A stretch of DNA of 64,000 bases. Origin: Prorocentrum cordatum. Its lineage: Eukaryota; Sar; Dinophyceae; Prorocentrales; Prorocentraceae. The position numbers and the translations under genes were made by a program. Each line of letters starts with the position of its first letter. The stretch's first letter is position 1. Where the stretch lies: NCBI GenBank assembly GCA_963575745.1, contig CAUYUJ010018560.1, forward strand, positions 672,813-736,812, written 5' to 3'. The notes under the pieces are model-generated. The model searched no databases and was not told where the DNA came from. It saw only the letters and a list, made by a program, of their open reading frames with translations. This document shows, piece after piece, positions 54,035 through 64,000 of this stretch.

Positions 54035-54913
54035 GGCAGCGATGCGGCGCGACCGCGCGCCGAGCGGAGTGCGCGACTCCCCGCGCGCGCACGCCGCCCG
54101 AAGCCCTCGGAGGAGGGCTCGCCAAAAACGGATCGAGCCAACGCGCGTGCGACGGACATATCCTACTCCTGCTCTTCCTGCTCCTCCTCCTCCTCCCCCT
54201 CCTCCTCCTCCTCCTCCTCCTCCCCCTCCTCCCCCTCCTCCCCCTCCTCCTCCTCCTCCTTCTCCTCTTCCTCCTCTCCCTCCTCCTCCTCCTCCTCCTG
54301 GGTGAGGGGGGGCGCAGGGGGGAGAGGGTGTCGAAGGGGGGGCGGGGGAGGGGGTGCCGAAGGGTGCGCGGGGGGGAAGAAGAGAGCTATGGGGGAGGGT
54401 GGGTCAAGGAGAGGCCAGGGAGGGGAGGGGGGAAAGGGGTGGGCGGCTTGCCGCCGAGGGGGTGGAAGGAGGCGGCAAAGCAAGCCGCCGATAGGGCGGT
54501 TGGGAAGAAGCGGTTTCCCGCCACGAGGAGGAGAAGGCGGTTTGCCGCCAGAGGAGGAGTAGGCGGTTTGCCCCCAGAAGGGGTAGGCGGTTTGCCGCCA
54601 GAGGAGGAGAAGGCGGTTTGCCGCCAGAAGGGGTAGGCGGTTTGCCGCCAAAGGAGGAGAAAGCGGTTTGCCGCCAGAAGGGCGGTTTGCCGCCACGGAG
54701 GGGGAGAAGGCGGATTGCCGCCATGGGGGGGGGAGAAGGCGGATTACCGCCGACGGAGGACGAGGCGACGGAGGAGAAGGCGGTGCGCCGCCTAAGGAAA
54801 GGGGGGATAAGGGAGGGCCGAAGACACATGGATAAACATTTTCCTCCTTCCCTCCCCCCTCCCCGCGGGCATGCGCGCAGCCCGCAGCGCCGCGGCCGCG
54901 AGGTACAGCAAGT
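54035..54913. repeat. (CTC)n and palindrome array beside right inverted repeat
   Basis: (CTC)n with TTC and CCC interruptions at 54170-54300. Then 54440-54800 has about 14 palindromes of the form GGCGGTTTGCCGCC or GGCGGATTGCCGCC, joined by AGAGGAGGAGA or AGAAGGGGTA linkers at spacings of 20-45 bp. No gene. Confidence 0.9.
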
Positions 54914-55213
54914 ACCTGCGGCGCCTCGGTCCTGAACAACTGAACAACAACAACAACGGAAATTCAATGGATTTCAAAAAAGTTAAGAATAAAAAATACG
55001 CAAATGATTAGCAAAAACACGAATATGTTCAGCCCCATCGACTTAGCAGAGATATCTAACTTAGTATATTACTTACATCTACACTTACAAACACCATAAG
55101 TATTGCATATGCACACATGAGATGCGCGATCAACAAGTGTACGTTCTATGGCTTAACTAAGATTATGTAAGATGAACGCTCTTACCGCACTTACAGCCAC
55201 CCGACGATCAAAG
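54914..55213 (-). repeat. Right terminal inverted repeat
   Basis: Inverted copy of 41010-41458: GCTCTTACCGCACTTAC..CCACCCGACGATCAAA at the outer edge, CAGCCCCATCGACTTAGC at about 55030, CCTGCGGCGCC.C.GTCCTGAA at about 54915. The AT-rich spacer blocks are diverged. Confidence 0.8.
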
Positions 55214-55400
55214 TGGGTGCCCGGGTGCCCGGGCGCCCGGGTGACAGGTGCCCGGTGCCCGGGTGGGTGCCCGGGTGCCGGGTGCCCGGGTGCCCGGTGC
55301 CCTGTAGCCCTATAGCCTTATAGCCCTATATCCTTATCGCCCTATAGCCCTATAGCCCTATAGTAGCCTTATAGCCCTATAGCCCAATAGCCCTATAGCC
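55214..55400 (+). repeat. CCCGGGTG and CCCTATAG minisatellites
   Basis: 55214-55298 is CCCGGGTG in the same orientation as 40925-40978. 55300-55400 is 8-bp CCCTATAG with variants (CCTTATAG, CCCAATAG). Confidence 0.9.
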
Positions 55401-55783
55401 CCAAACAAATTATGATTGTTTTTTTCTCCGGTATCCTTATCTTTTTATGTATGCAGATATATTTACATCTGTTTCTCAAGATCACCCTGTATGTGTACCT
55501 TTTCTGCGAGTAGACGTACGTGTTTACACACATATATATATATATATATATGCATACAAGAACCATCGCGCGCGCTTCGCGCGCGCTCAGGTTCTAGCAG
55601 GCCCCAGGCCTTGACGAATTCACTGCTCCACTGAAGTAGTGGACCACAGTCCACGCATGCCGATCTGCATTCCGAAAGGTCTTCGAGGAAAATGGTTGTG
55701 TAGGGGGGCGGAGGCCGTATGAATCGGGTTCCCAGAAGGCCTTCTGGGAGCATGGGTTTGGGGGCGTCTTGGGGAGCCTCGTG

Positions 55784-55785
<2 letters not shown>
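55401..55785. other. No gene; hairpin at about 55727-55765
   Basis: Short AT-rich stretch, (TA)n at about 55533-55552, and GGTTCCCAGAAGGCC/TTCTGGGAGC, the first hairpin of the satellite family that follows. Confidence 0.6.
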
Positions 55786-55835
<50 letters not shown>

Positions 55836-55862
55836 AATGTCGTCGTCGCCTATTGGGTCGCG

Positions 55863-55921
<59 letters not shown>

Positions 55922-55976
55922 TCGTCGTCGTCGTCGTCGTCGTTGTCTTCGTCGTTTCGTCGTCGTCGTCGTCGGT
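55786..55976. repeat. (GTC)n microsatellite
   Basis: About 190 bp of GTC with small interruptions. Confidence 0.95.
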
Positions 55977-56089
55977 TCACGAGGGCACTTGGGGCAACTT
56001 TGCGCGAAACGATCTGCGGAGGGCCGCGAGAAGGCGATCAGTCATGTTCCCAATCAACTTCCCAGACAGCTCTCCTGCAGCATACCGTA

Positions 56090-57940
56090 TTTCGAAGCCT
56101 CCGGAGACTCGCGGGCCCATGATGAACCATGTCCCCGGAAGGCTTTCTGGGGACATTGTTTGTTGGGGTGTGTTGGGGGGTCTCTTGGTCCCTGGGGGCC
56201 CCTTGGGGGCCTCCGGGAACTCTCGGGCCCATGATGAACAATGTCCCCGGAAGGTTTTCTGGGGACATGATTTCTTAGGGTGTGTTGGGGGGCCTCTTGG
56301 GCGTTCTCTGGGAGCCCCTTGGGGGTCTCTTGGGGCTTCCTGGGGACCTCTTGGGCGCCTCACGGCTCTTCGTGGGAGCCTCTTGGTGGCCTCTGGGGGC
56401 CTACAGGCGGCCTCTAGGGCCAGAGCCCTCGAAATATCGGTTGGCCCTCTGGGCCCTCTCTTGGGGCGCTCTTGGGGCACAGTTGGGTTGTCTGGGGAGC
56501 CTCCTGTGCAGTCTTGGGGCCCTCTTCGGGGCCTCGTGGCCCGTCCTGGAGCGATCTGAAGGGCCTCCGAGCGAGGCCGTGAGGTAGCGCTGGGAAGCGG
56601 GAAAGCGAGAACGCCAAAATCCTCTAAAGCCATCGGAGAATGAGTGAATATTGCCTCCCAGGGCCCTCTCGGGTAGCCTCTTGAGTCCGTCTTTGGAGCG
56701 TGTTGGAGTCCACGTCGGGACCTCCATTAGCCTGTCGTGGCCTGCTTCGGGGCGGGCCCGGGCCGCCTCGGGACCCTTCTGGGCCTTCTCTTGGCGCGCT
56801 CTTGGGGCACACTTGGGTTGTCTGGGGAGCATCCTGGGACGTCTTGGGGCCCTCGTCGGGGCCTCGTGGGCCTCCTTGGAGCGATCTGAAAGGCCTCCGA
56901 GGCCGTGAGGGAGCGCTGGTAAGCGCGAAAAGCGAGATCGCCAAAATCCAAAACACTCGGACAACGAGTGAATCTTGCCTTCCAGGGCCCTCTTGGGGAG
57001 CCTCTTGAGTCCGTCCTGGAGCGTGTTGGAGTCCTCGTCGGCTGTCTTGAGGGCATCTTGGGCGTCTTCGGGGCCCCGTGGGACCGTCTTGGGCCCTCTC
57101 GGGACCCCCTATAGCCTGTCGTGGCCTGCTTCGGGGCGGGCGCGCGCCGCCTCGGGAGCTCTGGACCCCCCCCCGCAACCCCCGGTGGGCACCAATGGGG
57201 GGAACAGGCAGCGGCCCGCCCCCGCTGCCCCCCGGGCCTACTCCGAGATGGAGAATCATGTTCCCGGGAAGCTCTCCGGGAGCATGATTTATTCGGCTCT
57301 CTAAGAGGGGGGCCTCTGGGGCCTTACCGAGGGGCGCCTTTTGGCCTTGTCGGCAAGCCAATTGGAAACATGGTTGGGGCGGTGGGCGGAATCCCAAGGA
57401 ATCATGTTCCCAGAAAGCTATCTGGGAAATACGATTTACCGAAGTGTCTTGGGGGCCCGCAGGGGGCTTCCCTGTGGGGTCTCTTGGGGGCCTATTTGGG
57501 CTTCCAGGGGCCTCTTGGGAGCCTCACGGGGCTTCTTGGGAGCCTCTTGATGGCCTCCGGGGGCGTCCTAGGAGCCTCTGAGGCCGAAGACCTTGAAATG
57601 TCGTGCTCTTCGGGCCCTCTTGGGTCGCTCTTGGGGCTCTCTTGGGGCGCTCTCGAGGCGCTCTTGGGCCGTCTCTGGGCTTTCTTGGGAGCCTCTTCGG
57701 CCGTCTTGGAGCGATCTGAAGGGCCTCTAACGGGGTCCGGGACCGTGGGGAGGCGGAACATGGGAGAGCGCAAGAATGCTTCAAAAACTATAGGAAAATA
57801 TATAATCTTCGGCTTCTGGGGCCCTTTGGAGGGGCATCTGGAGGCGCTCTTGGGGCGTTTTGGCGGCGTCGTCGGCCGTCCTGAGGCCATCTTCGGCGTG
57901 TCCAGGGCCTCTGAGGGCTGTCTTTGGGCGTCCAGGGAAC
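56090..57940 (+). repeat. TCTTGGG-rich satellite, diverged part
   Basis: Short-period GGGGCCTCTTGGG motifs with hairpins at about 56128-56168, 56246-56276, 57256-57292 and 57402-57432 (for example ATCATGTTCCC...GGGAGCATGAT). Long minus-strand Pro/Arg/Gln frames are repeat translation. Confidence 0.85.
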
Positions 57941-57943
57941 CCT

Positions 57944-59960
57944 GAAATCATGTTCCCAGAGAGGCTTCCGGGAACATGATTTCGAACGAGGCCCGATCTT
58001 GGGCCTCCCTGAGGCCGTCTTGGGGGCCTCCTGGGCAGGCTTTGGGGCCTCTTGGGCCGTCTTGGGAGGTTGCGTGAGCCCCACAAGACAACCCTCTTGG
58101 GGCCGTCTTGGGCCCTCTTGGGTCTCTCTTGGGCTGTCTGGGGCTCCTCGGGGGCGTCTGGGGCACTGCGAAGACGAAGCAAGGGAGTATGCTGAAAAGC
58201 TACGTTTTACTAAGGGAACGGGCTGATTTTCGCCTCTTGAAGGCCCCGCCATCTTCAAGCCATCTCAGGCCCTCTGGGGCCTCGCTGAGGCTGTTTTGTC
58301 GGCCTCTTGAGCGTCCTCGGAACCCAGAAATCATGCTCCCGGAGAGGCTTCCAGGAACATGATTTCGAACGAGGCCCTCTTGGGCCTCCCTGAGGCTGTC
58401 TTGGGGGCCTCCTGGGCCGGCTTCGGGGCCTCTTGGGCCGTCTTGGGGGGTTCCGTCAGCCCCACAGGACGACCCTTTTGGGCCGTCTTGGGCCCTCTTG
58501 GGTCTCTCTTGGGCTGTCTGGGGCTCCTCGGGCGCGTCTGGGGCACTGTGAAGACGAAGCAAGCGAGTATGCTGAAAATGTACGTTTTACATAAGGAATG
58601 GGCCGATGTTTCCCTCTTGAAGGCACTCTTGGGGCCCTCTTCGGGCATCTTCAAAACATCTCGGGCCCTCTGGGGCCTCGCTGAGGCTGTCTTACGGGCC
58701 TCTCGGGCGTCCTCGGAACCCAGAAATCATTCCCGGAGAGGCTTCCGGGAACATGATTTCGAACGAGGCCCTCTTGGGCCTCCCTGAGGCCGTCTTGGGG
58801 GCCTCCTGGGCCGGCTTCGGGGCCTCTCGGGTCGTCTTGGGGGGTTCCGTGAGCCCCACAGAACAAACCTCTTGGGGCCGTCTTGGGCCCTCTTGGGTCT
58901 CTCTTGGGCCGTCTTGGGGCTCCTCGGGGGCGTCTGGGCACTGTGAAGACGAAGCAAGCGAGTATGCTGAAAATGTACGCTTTACATTGGGAATGCACTG
59001 ATTTGTGACTCTTGAAAGCTCTCTTGGGGCCCTCTTCGGCCATCTTCAGCCATCTCGGGCCCTCTGGGGCCTCGCTGAGGCTGTCTTGGGGGCCTCTTGG
59101 GCGTCCTCGGAACCCAGAAATCATGTTCCCAGAGAGGCTTCCGGGAACATGATTTCGAACGAGGCCCGATCTTGGGCCTCCTGGAGGCCGTCTTGGGGGC
59201 CTCCTGGGCAGGCTTTGGGGCCTCTTGGGCCGTCTTGGGAGGTTGCGTGAGCCCCACAAGACAACCCTTTTGGGCCGTCTTGGGCCCTCTTGGGTCTCTC
59301 TTGGGCTGTCTGGGGCTCCTCGGGGGCGTCTGGGGCACTGCGAAGACGAAGCAAGGGAGTATGCTGAAAAGCTACGTTTTACTAAGGGAACGGGCTGATT
59401 TTCGCCTCTTGAAGGCCCCGCCATCTTCAAGCCATCTCAGGCCCTCTGGGGCCTCGCTGAGGCTGTTTTGTCGGCCTCTTGAGCGTCCTCGGAACCCAGA
59501 AATCATGCTCCCGGAGAGGCTTCCGGGAACATGATTTCGAACGAGGCCCTCTTGGGCCTCCCTGAGGCTGTCTTGGGGGCCTCCTGGGCCGGCTTCGGGG
59601 CCTCTTGGGCCGTCTTGGGGGGTTCCGTCAGCCCCACAGGACGACCCTTTTGGGCCATCTTGGGCCCTCTTGGGTCTCTCTTGGGCTGTGTTGGGGCTCC
59701 TCGGGGGCGTCTGGGGCACTGTGATGACGATGCAAGCGAGTATGCTGAAAACGTACGTTTTACGAAGGGAATGGGCCGATGTGTGTCTCTTGAAGGCCCT
59801 CTTGGGGCCCTCGTCGGCCTTCTCAAAGCCATCTCGGGCCCTCTTGGGGCGCTCTTGGGCATCTTCGGGGCCTCTTGAGGCTTTCTTGACCATCTGTACG
59901 GTCCGCGTGGCCTGTCGCGGGCAATTTGGAAGCGGCCCGAGGCAGTCCCGGGGTCTGTGA
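57944..59960 (+). repeat. 383-395-bp satellite with hairpins in higher-order arrangement
   Basis: Units begin at the hairpin GAAATCATG.TCCC...GGGAACATGATTTCG at about 57944, 58328, 58723, 59117 and 59500. The unit at 59117 is most like that at 57944 (both GAGGCCCGATCTTGGG, GGTTGCGTGAGCC), and the unit at 59500 is most like that at 58328. This indicates a three-unit higher-order repeat of about 1,173 bp. Confidence 0.9.
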
Positions 59961-60029
59961 GCCCCCAAAGGTCCCGAAGCGCGCCCATGGGGGATGGCGG
60001 CACCGGCGGGGCCCCAACCTCCAGCCTAC

Positions 60030-60900
60030 TCCGAGATACATACATATATCTATATATATATATATACACAGATACATACATACATGTCTACATTCATATA
60101 TGTATGTATCCAGGCTCGCATCTTGTATGTATATGTGTATGTGTGTATCGGTCACTCACGTTTCTCGGTGCACACAAGTATTTATACATTCATACATAGT
60201 CACTTACGTTTGCTTAGCACATCAAGATGTCTTTATTTGTTTCACCTATCTCTCTGTATATATATATAGATGTGTATATATATACGATGTTACATACATT
60301 CGTGTGAGCAAATGTATAAACACACGCACATGCGTAATTATGAGTACACTGCGTACAACATAAGCTGCGTACATCGATGGTTATATGACTGTGCCTGGCT
60401 ACAAATGCAATTGATTAACAGGAACACTGCACGTATGTACATGTGCATGTGTAACTCTGCCACTATCTCTACCTATCCCTTTCTCTGTGCCTCCCTCCTT
60501 CTCAACGGCATACGTATACACAAATACATACACATATGCACGTACGTCTAAATTTAAATGTACATCTGCACTTATACTCTGATATCTATATATATATACA
60601 TATATATAGACGTAGCTATACCTGTACATGTCTATAAATATGTATGCGTGCGCACACATACGTGCAATATGTACGCCTTGATCACTCTGAGCACAGATTT
60701 CAGGGTATCACTCTCTCTCTCACTCTGTGTGTCTCTCTCTCTCTCTGTCAAACCCTTTATCCTGTGTATTTGTCTGTCTCTCTTTTGTCTCTCTCCCTCC
60801 CTCTCCGTCTCTCTCCGTCTCTCTCTCTTACTCTGTCTCTATACATATGAATGAACAGGTGTGTATGTACATGTATGTATGTTCATATATATATACTAAT
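60030..60900. repeat. AT-rich (TATG)n, (TA)n and (CT)n tract
   Basis: (TA)n/(CATA)n at 60035-60110 and 60250-60290, then (CT)n at about 60708-60840. There is strong AT bias relative to the flanks, and no gene. Confidence 0.9.
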
Positions 60901-60984
60901 CATTATCCTTCGGTCCCCCTCTCTCCCGGTTCCCCGACTCCCGAAAACATGCCCAAAATCATGCGTTCCTGTGTCCCCCAGTTA

Positions 60985-61590
60985 ACGGATCCCGGGTCCC
61001 GGCTCGGCTCCTGGTTGCAGGCTCCCGGTTCCCAGTTCCCAGTCCATGGTTCCCGATTCTGCTCCCGGCCCCCACTTCCTGGTTCCTGGCTGGCTCCCCG
61101 CTCCCAGCTACAAGTCCCCAATTTCCGATACCAAATCCCGGGGTTCCTCCCCATTCTCGGCTCCCGGTTCCCAACCCCCGGTTCCTAAATCCTGGTTCCC
61201 GGTTCCTGGCTCCCGCCTCCCAGTTCCATGGGTCCCGCGGTTCCCAGCTCCCGGTGCCCGGTTCCCGATTCAACCCGTTTCCATGGGCTCCCGATTCCCA
61301 CTTCCCAGCTCCAGGTTCAGTTCCGGTTCCCGGCTCCTGGCTCCCCGGGCTCCTAAATCCCGGTTCCTATAGTTCCTGGCTCCCGGCTCCCACTTCCATG
61401 GTTCCCGCGGTTCCCACTTCCCGGTTCCGGGTTCCCCATTCAACCCGTTTCCAGGCTCCCGGTTCCCTGTTCCCCGCTCTGCAGGTTCCCAAGTTCCGGT
61501 TCCTGGTTCCCGGTTCTCCGTTCCCGCTTCCCGGTTTTCGGCTCCCCAGTTCCCTTCCCGTTCACGGTTCCGGGCTCCCGGTTCCGAGGA
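60985..61590 (+). repeat. GGTTCCC minisatellite, second copy
   Basis: Same CCCGGTTCCCGGCTCC family as 39780-40430, with GGTTCCATGGG and CAACCCGTTTCCA interruptions that recur about 180 bp apart. Confidence 0.9.
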
Positions 61591-61609
61591 AGGATGAGGA
61601 GCACGCAAG

Positions 61610-61960
61610 CAGGAATAGAAGGATAGGGAGGAGGAGGAGAAGGAGGAGGAGGAGGAGAAGGAGAAGGAGGGAAGAAGAGGACGACGGAGGAAACAGAGGA
61701 AGGAGGAAAAGGAAAAACAACAGAGAAAGGAGAGGATGGAGGAGGGGGGAGCAGGAGAAACGAGGACGAGGAACATAGGAGGAGCAGGAGGAGGAGGAAG
61801 GTGATGGAGGGAGGGGATGAGTGAAGAGGAAAAGAAAGAAGATGAGGATGAGAAGGAGGGGGAGGGGGAGGAGGAGGAGAAGGAGGAGGAGGAGGAGGAG
61901 GAGAAGGAGAAGGAGGAAGATGCGAAGGAACGGGGGAAGAAGCAGACCATGGCGACCGGG
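61610..61960. repeat. (GGA)n-rich tract
   Basis: G/A-rich low complexity, nearly pure (GGA)n at about 61630-61660 and 61870-61905. Confidence 0.9.
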
Positions 61961-62029
61961 GAGAAAAGCGAGGAGGGAAACGGAGGAAATCTTGTGAGGA
62001 AAAGGGGGGACGATCGCATGGAACGATGA

Positions 62030-63580
62030 GGAATGATGACGTAAAAGGAGGGTGGTCCGCCATGCCCAGCGCCAGCGCCGCCAGCGAAGCGCCTGGGCTG
62101 ACGTGGGGCCCCCCCGCCAGCCAGTCCTCGCGGGAAGCCGGGGTGCCGTCAACCGTCCTCTTCGATTTTATCCCCTCTCAGCCCTCCTCCATTTGCTCCC
62201 CCCTCTCGTCCTCCCCCCGGTCCCTGCAAAACTGGCTGAATGATCTGGTCTAAGAGTTCACTCAGAAGGCAGCGAGAATATAAACGACATGTGCCGAAGA
62301 TGCTGCCATTCGGCGGTTACAAGCACCTTCAGCCAAATAGGCACCGTGTGCACACATGGAAGGCGATATGCAAGCATCCCCCCCGCCCACCATTGACCGA
62401 GACAGTCATGCATGCGCTGTGAATGCAATTTGAACGCGTCGCTTGGAGCTCACCCCAGCAAGTAAACAGTTTGCCTTAAACAGGCGCGACTAACATATCG
62501 CATGAAACATGCGAGGAGGTTGCTATGCCAGGGTATACCAACCGTCCGACCGCATCGCGCAAAAGGTGACCGAACTGACGGCGGGATATCCGGGCTGTTT
62601 TTTGTTGGCCGCAGCGGGTGTGCACAAACCCTTCGTATGGTTATGCGAGTTGCGGAATTAGGGGAAGTGGAAAACAGACGCAAATAGTCGTGAGAGGGTC
62701 CCTTACGAATTGCGTCGGTGGTGCATTGCCCTCGGCCTGGCCCTCTTCGCGGCTCCTGTGTTGCGATTGTTACGGGCTCTGTCTCTCATGACGCGCTGGT
62801 GCTCAGGGCTCCTCTCCTTCACTGTCAGAACTACCCAAGGAACCCTTGACGGCGGCATGCGGGTGATGGCGGTCGTCGCACTTTTTGACCGCGAAAGACT
62901 TACAGCCGTGGTAACGGCCTGTTGCCCTCCAGAAGGGGTGCAGCCAGGATGGAAGAGCGATGGAACCACGCCCCCGTTCTGCGCTTCGCGCCTCCGATCG
63001 CAGTCCACGCCAGTGTAGGGATCAAACGCCCAATCCTGGTCGACAGCCCGCGCAGGTCGCAGTCTTCGGAGGGTAGGTGACGCTGCCTGGGAACTTTCCC
63101 TTCAGACTGCCCCCCGCGGTAGCCCTCCCCGCGGCGGATCCGATCCCCGCTGCCCTGGGAGTGAATGCTGTCCCGTTCCCAGAGCTGGGCCTTCACTTTG
63201 GTCTAATGCCAGATGATGCCAGGTTTCGCAGCCAAGTCTCTGTCGTGTCCGATTGGCATCCGGGGGTTAGTGTCGATATTCTCGCAGCGCTTAACCAGCC
63301 CATTAATCGCGCTTGCAAATTCTCTCGAAAGTTCCTGAGTTAAGAACCGGAGCGCTCACGTTCCTGTCACGATGCCCCCGCGGCCATCATGAGCGGCGGC
63401 GGCGCTGCAGAGGCATTTTATTACTACGCCGTTACAAAAGTTCGCCACGTTTCATGAGAGCTTGAAGGTGGCATGGGTTTCGTGTGTTCCTTCCGCGTGA
63501 GCAAGCGGGCAGAGGCTGACCACTGCCCTGGCCGCGCCGAGCTGGCCCCCCCTTCCCCCCTAGAATCCTAGCGGACTGAG
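62030..63580. other. Repeat-poor interval, no gene recognised
   Basis: Small frames on both strands (for example plus 62710-63018, minus 63196-62900) overlap each other. None has a domain that I recognise. Confidence 0.4.
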
Positions 63581-63593
63581 TCAAGAGCGGTCG

Positions 63594-63712
63594 GATCAAA
63601 GATCCGGGATTTCTAAAAGTGGGATTTCATCCCTTACTATAATAGTATAGATTTAAAACGGGACATTTTGAAATCCCGACGTAAATTCACACGGTTCTAG
63701 AAATCCCACCGG
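63594..63712. repeat. Small inverted repeat built on GGGATTT/AAATCCC
   Basis: CCGGGATTTCT and GTGGGATTTCATCCC on the left face GAAATCCC and AGAAATCCCACCGG on the right, around an AT-rich centre. Possibly a decayed MITE. Confidence 0.5.
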
Positions 63713-63750
63713 GGCGGGATTTGTCTTTGCTTATGCAAGATGATCGACTT

Positions 63751-63999
63751 TTATTTTATGACGAAGCTTTTGTAACGCCGATGTACTATGATCGTCGGTT
63801 TACCCTGCCAAAGCGTGCCGAACCAGGATGAGGGCGCGTTAACGCATCCGATCTCAATGAAATCGGGCACGTTCTCGACGCAAGCCTGCGCGTTCCCGTT
63901 AATGCTCCAATCCCAGGTGCCCCCAAGGATTTTGACATTTGCTTCTTTTCGGCCTTCCGACGACCCGAGACGGCCCAAGAGCCAACAAAGATCACCCAA
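63751..63999 (-). CDS. Possible coding fragment, unknown
   Basis: A minus-strand frame of 82 codons that runs to the window edge and may continue beyond it. It reads LGGTWDWSINGNAQACVENV and PDFIEIGC, with balanced composition unlike the repeat frames around it. Its first residues overlap a GGCCCAAGA-type repeat. No family recognised, and it may be spurious. Confidence 0.2.
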   Translation of the reverse strand: MGDLCWLLGRLGSSEGRKEANVKILGGTWDWSINGNAQACVENVPDFIEIGCVNAPSSWFGTLWQGKPTIIVHRRYKSFVIK

Positions 64000-64000
64000 A

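Larger units (their letters stand above)
41010..55213 (-). mobile_element. 14.2-kb multi-gene element bounded by inverted repeats
   Basis: The ends are inverted copies: 41010-41048 against 55175-55213 match at 38 of 39 positions. Further matching blocks lie inward at 41298-41316/55030-55049 and 41431-41458/54914-54942. Between them at least seven coding units all read on the minus strand, one of them transposase-like with a candidate DDE triad. GGCGG/CCGCC palindromes fill nearly every non-coding gap, and a phased octamer dyad lies at the centre. A CCCGGGTG minisatellite continues in the same orientation on both outer sides, as expected if the element had inserted into it. The exact target duplication is uncertain (GGTGCC is present on both sides). 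An alternative is an old segmental inversion that trapped an ordinary gene cluster between inverted repeats. Confidence 0.7.

Noticed and set aside
55594-59968. Many Pro/Arg/Gln-rich frames
   Set aside because: Short-period TCTTGGG satellite read in translation.

Overview
The window is eukaryotic nuclear DNA, most likely from a dinoflagellate with a large, GC-rich, repeat-laden genome (Prorocentrum-like is a guess). The signs are very high GC, trinucleotide and minisatellite arrays every 1-3 kb, predicted introns with GC-AG as well as GT-AG borders, same-strand gene clustering, and protein families that I associate with dinoflagellates. There are no prokaryotic operons, rRNAs, tRNAs or CRISPR arrays. 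Most long open frames are low-complexity or satellite translations and are left out. Recognised genes are on the minus strand.

Layout. 1-9.6 kb: microsatellites, a 278-bp MITE-like nested inverted repeat (4944-5221) and copies of dispersed repeat families. 9.6-36.3 kb: scattered minus-strand exons, in a consistent order and four of them with matching phase, that resemble a SIP-like aquaporin with kilobase introns (36.3, 33.1, 30.2, 29.1 kb, and a C-terminal exon at 9.7 kb whose linkage is less sure). This stretch also holds a decayed LINE-type reverse transcriptase (12.6-13.9 kb), a decayed copia-type gag (15.5-16.75 kb), a 1.4-kb array of a 7-bp repeat seeded by telomere-like DNA (18.8-20.3 kb), a 90-bp satellite (25.0-26.2 kb), and a 681-bp satellite (33.9-36.06 kb) that lies inside a predicted aquaporin intron. 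36.4-40.9 kb: CCCAAGA-type repeats, minisatellites and (CT)n.

41.0-55.2 kb is the outstanding region. It is a 14.2-kb segment bounded by inverted repeats whose matching blocks extend over 300-450 bp, set in a CCCGGGTG minisatellite that runs in the same direction on both sides. It carries at least seven minus-strand coding units: a helical 313-aa protein, a lysine-rich spliced protein, a proline-rich spliced protein, a 212-aa protein with a possible zinc site, a 597-aa zinc-ribbon/RS-domain protein, a 98-aa protein, and a large transposase-like protein with a candidate DDE triad, broken into three frames. Short palindromes of the form GGCGG-N4/5-CCGCC fill nearly all its non-coding gaps and I do not see them elsewhere. 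A 145-bp dyad made of 10-bp-phased TGTTATCA octamers sits at its middle. I read the whole as a large multi-gene mobile element.

55.2-60 kb is a satellite block with hairpin-bearing units of 383-395 bp in a higher-order arrangement. 60-62 kb is AT-rich microsatellite, (CT)n, a GGTTCCC minisatellite and (GGA)n. 62-64 kb is lower in repeats and has no gene I can identify.
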